From contig CAMFIX010000159.1 of the NCBI GenBank assembly GCA_945952425.1, forward strand, positions 1 to 6,868: a stretch of DNA of 6,868 nt, read 5' to 3'. The position numbers and the translations under genes were made by a program. This document shows positions 5,535-6,868 of the stretch, in pieces. Position 1 is the stretch's first letter. Each line of letters opens with the position of its first letter. Under the pieces are notes generated by a model. The model was not told where the DNA came from and searched no databases. It was given only the letters and a program-made list of their open reading frames with translations. This DNA is from an uncultured Pseudorhodobacter sp. (GTDB lineage Bacteria > Pseudomonadota > Alphaproteobacteria > Rhodobacterales > Rhodobacteraceae).

Positions 5535-5563
5535 TTGCCCCATCGGCGGATTTCCGCTATCGG
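5535..5563 (+). promoter_or_regulatory. Candidate promoter for the riboswitch-ribN transcript
   Basis: TTGCCC (5535-5540), a 17-nt spacer and TATCGG (5558-5563). It has the same arrangement as the candidate purE promoter. It would start transcription near 5570, just before a perfect hairpin CCGGGA-TGG-TCCCGG (5571-5585) and the aptamer at 5587, which is the expected position. Confidence 0.4.
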
Positions 5564-5586
5564 AGAAGGGCCGGGATGGTCCCGGT

Positions 5587-5704
5587 ATTCTCAGGGCGGG
5601 GTGCAATTCCCCACCGGCGGTTATAGCCCGCGAGCGCCCAGCAATGGGGTCAGCAGATCCGGTGGAACTCCGGGGCCGACGGTATAGTCCGGATGAAAGA
5701 GAAT
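5587..5704 (+). ncRNA. FMN riboswitch (RFN element) aptamer
   Basis: The conserved core is present in the right order. P1 pairs ATTCTC (5587-5592) with GAGAAT (5699-5704). Between them come AGGGCGGGGTG (5593-5603), CCCCACCGGCGGT, AGCCCGCGAGCG, GGTCAGCAGATCCGGTG, GGGGCCGACGGT and AGTCCGGATGAAAGAGAA, all hallmark blocks of the six-helix FMN aptamer. FMN binding normally turns off riboflavin synthesis or transport genes. Here it sits about 77 nt before the start of an EamA/DMT transporter, the layout seen for the riboflavin importer ribN. Confidence 0.96.
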
Positions 5705-5710
5705 GAGCGT

Positions 5711-5774
5711 CGGGCCCGTTTGGCGGGCCTGTCTTCTCATGATCTCCCTGGGTCACAGGTGGTCGGAAAGGAGA
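5711..5774 (+). promoter_or_regulatory. Expression platform of the FMN riboswitch
   Basis: Two possible off-structures are visible. A hairpin at 5711-5731 (GGCCCG, 5713-5718, with CGGGCC, 5724-5729; loop TTTGG) is followed by TCTTCT, resembling a weak terminator. TCTCC (5743-5747) is complementary to GGAGA (5770-5774), which contains the ribN ribosome binding site. The 3' strand of P1 (GAGAA, 5699-5703) can instead pair with TTCTC (5734-5738), offering a ligand-dependent alternative. Which mode is used cannot be decided by eye. Confidence 0.5.
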
Positions 5775-5780
5775 CAACCA

Positions 5781-6686
5781 ATGACTCAGACGAACGCGCT
5801 CAAAGGGGCGGCTTTCATGGTGCTGGCAGGCATCTGCTTCGCGGCCGCCAATGCCATCACCTATCACATCACGGCGCCGGGCGACTGGGGCGGGTTGGGG
5901 TTCAAGGCGCAGTCCGACACGTTCTGGCAATATGCCATCGCGACGGTCTTCTCGCTGCCCCTGGTGCTGCGGCACGGGATTTCGGCGCTGAAGACGCGGC
6001 GCCCGGTGCTGCATGGCGTGCGGGTGATCCTTTCGGCGCTTGGCGTGCAGGCCTTCGTGCTGGCCGTCGCCGCGCAGACGCCGATCTGGCAGGTGATCGC
6101 CCTGGTGATGACCTCGCCGATCTTCGTGCTGATCGGCGCCGCGCTCTTCCTGGGCGAGACGGTCAGCGCCCCGCGCTGGATCGCGGCGGCGATCGGGCTC
6201 GCGGGGGCCACGATCGTCTCGGGCCTTTGGACGACGGGCTTGACGGCGGCGATGATCTATCCGGTGGCCGCGGCGGTGCTCTGGGCGGCCTCGTCGCTGT
6301 TGACCAAGGTTCTGACCCGGACGGAAAGCGCGCCTTCGATCACGCTCTGGCTTCTGGTGCTGCTGACGCCGATCAACGCCGGGCTCTCGCTGCAGGCCGG
6401 GTTCGAACTGCCCTCCGCACCGATCTGGGCCTGGCTCCTGACCGGCGGGCTGATCATGATGGCCGCGCAATACCTGCTGACCTGGAGCTATGCCGCGGCC
6501 GATGCGGCTTTCGTGCAGCCTTTCGACGATCTGAAGCTGATTTCGAACATCCTGATCTATGGCCTGGTCTTCGGCTATTGGCCCGAGGGCAACATCTGGG
6601 GCGGGGTGGCGCTGATCCTCTGCGGCACGCTTTACTTGCTCTACAGCGGGCGCAAGGTCGATCTCGCCCGGACCCAGGCCGCGTAA
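5781..6686 (+). CDS. ribN: Riboflavin importer RibN, EamA/DMT-family transporter
   Basis: A 301-residue integral inner-membrane protein with about ten hydrophobic helices in two EamA repeats. The first repeat ends near the GAALFLGETVSAPRW segment (about 115-130). The second covers roughly 150-290 and includes AAADAAFVQPFDDLKLI, a DMT-type loop before the penultimate helix. RibN proteins are alphaproteobacterial and vibrio riboflavin uptake permeases that are often preceded by FMN riboswitches. Fold plus riboswitch is the basis of this call, since DMT sequence alone would not identify the substrate. The ATG at 5781 has AGGAG 7 nt upstream (5769-5773). An in-frame ATG at 5703 lies inside the riboswitch P1 stem and is rejected. 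The gene is divergent from the iron permease/hydrolase pair and is followed by strong hairpins. Confidence 0.88.
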   Translation: MTQTNALKGAAFMVLAGICFAAANAITYHITAPGDWGGLGFKAQSDTFWQYAIATVFSLPLVLRHGISALKTRRPVLHGVRVILSALGVQAFVLAVAAQTPIWQVIALVMTSPIFVLIGAALFLGETVSAPRWIAAAIGLAGATIVSGLWTTGLTAAMIYPVAAAVLWAASSLLTKVLTRTESAPSITLWLLVLLTPINAGLSLQAGFELPSAPIWAWLLTGGLIMMAAQYLLTWSYAAADAAFVQPFDDLKLISNILIYGLVFGYWPEGNIWGGVALILCGTLYLLYSGRKVDLARTQAA

Positions 6687-6697
6687 CGGCTTGCCGA

Positions 6698-6714
6698 ACG
6701 GGCCTGCCGCCCGT
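6698..6714 (+). repeat. Hairpin just after ribN
   Basis: ACGGGC (6698-6703), loop CTGCC, GCCCGT (6709-6714). It is directly followed by a second small hairpin, GTGT-CGAG-ACAC (6713-6724), that shares two bases with it, so the two compete. No T-run follows. It may be part of the ribN 3' end. Confidence 0.4.
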
Positions 6715-6734
6715 GTCGAGACACACGCTTGCCA

Positions 6735-6766
6735 CAGAGGCCGCCGGCGATGCCCGGCGGCCTCTG
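6735..6766 (+). terminator. Perfect 13-bp hairpin, probable ribN terminator
   Basis: CAGAGGCCGCCGG (6735-6747), loop CGATGC and CCGGCGGCCTCTG (6754-6766) pair without mismatch. A short T-rich tract, TTTCT, comes 5 nt later (6771-6775). It is very stable but the T-run is weak and offset. It probably ends the ribN transcript, or it may be a leader element for the gene at 6800. Confidence 0.7.
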
Positions 6767-6799
6767 GACATTTCTACGCGCAGGCCCGAGGCTTTGGCC

Positions 6800-6868
6800 A
6801 TGGCTATCAAGCGTTTCCCCCGTCTCGCCGTGCGTGCGCTGATCCTGCACGAGGATCGCCTCTTGCTC
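6800..6868 (+). CDS. Probable Nudix hydrolase, N-terminal fragment (cut by window end)
   Basis: Only 23 codons are visible. The product begins MAIKRFPRLAVRALILHEDR followed by LLL, which resembles the first beta strands of Nudix hydrolases (a basic start, then VRALIL, a charged turn and a hydrophobic strand). The Nudix box itself would lie outside the window, so the call rests on the N-terminal pattern. GAGG (6788-6791) lies 8 nt upstream of the ATG, supporting the start. If right, the enzyme cleaves a nucleoside diphosphate linked to another group; the substrate is unknown. Confidence 0.55.
   Translation, partial: MAIKRFPRLAVRALILHEDRLLL

Noticed and set aside
4416..5687. Long plus-strand open frame of 423 codons
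   Set aside because: It lies antisense to the hydrolase and iron permease genes, is full of Arg, His, Gln and Pro typical of a GC-rich shadow frame, and runs into the riboswitch.
5703..5780. Upstream extension of ribN from ATG 5703
   Set aside because: That ATG is part of the riboswitch P1 helix and lacks a ribosome binding site; AGGAG supports 5781.
5436..6470. Upstream extension of the iron permease frame to 479 codons
   Set aside because: The extra part is antisense to ribN and the riboswitch and has low-complexity Arg/Asp/Gln composition; homology begins only at about 5435.
727..6686. A functional link between the FMN reductase gene and the FMN-controlled riboflavin importer
   Set aside because: They are nearly 5 kb apart with unrelated transcription units between them; co-occurrence in one window is not evidence of a shared system.
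1..6868. Mobile element, CRISPR array, defence system or biosynthetic cluster
   Set aside because: No transposase or integrase, terminal repeats, spaced direct-repeat array, or clustered accessory enzymes can be seen.

Overview
The window reads as chromosomal DNA from a GC-rich alphaproteobacterium, most likely of the Rhodobacteraceae (Paracoccus or Rhodobacter-like). The reasons are the strongly G/C-ending codons, the ATP sulfurylase/APS kinase fusion, the IbpA-type Hsp20 followed by a DUF1150 gene, and the compact purEK pair. I cannot name a species. There are no transposases, integrases, phage genes, tRNAs, rRNAs or CRISPR arrays; the gene content is ordinary core metabolism. The interesting part is the amount of RNA-level control in the short intergenic gaps.

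Layout. (1) 1-660: 3' end of a bifunctional sulfate adenylyltransferase/APS kinase gene. (2) 727-1260: an NAD(P)H-dependent FMN reductase-family gene. Both are followed by a similar two-part palindromic element (about 663-713 and 1264-1314). (3) 2282 back to 1326, minus strand: hsp20, a DUF1150 gene and a small three-helix membrane protein, spaced 9 and 3 nt apart. Upstream lie a close match to the sigma-32 (RpoH) promoter and a ROSE-like hairpin that would mask the hsp20 ribosome binding site. (4) 2462-4269, plus strand: a YdcH/DUF465 small coiled-coil protein, then purE and purK overlapping by 8 nt. (5) 5435 back to 4293, minus strand: a low-affinity iron permease family protein whose stop codon abuts the start of a secreted or periplasmic alpha/beta hydrolase. 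purK and the hydrolase converge on one shared hairpin. (6) 5587-6686, plus strand: an FMN riboswitch leading into a ten-helix EamA/DMT transporter, the arrangement expected for the riboflavin importer RibN. (7) From 6800: first 23 codons of a probable Nudix hydrolase, cut by the window end.

How the genes work together. PurK and PurE perform consecutive steps of purine synthesis (AIR to N5-CAIR to CAIR). The sat-cysC fusion makes APS and then PAPS for sulfate assimilation. The hsp20 unit looks doubly heat-controlled, at transcription by RpoH and at translation by an RNA thermometer. The riboswitch-ribN unit should turn riboflavin uptake down when cellular FMN is sufficient. I see no clear new multi-gene system. 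The best candidates for a second look are the short ROSE-like leader, the repeated palindromic element, the alternative hairpins over the iron-permease start, and the riboswitch expression platform.
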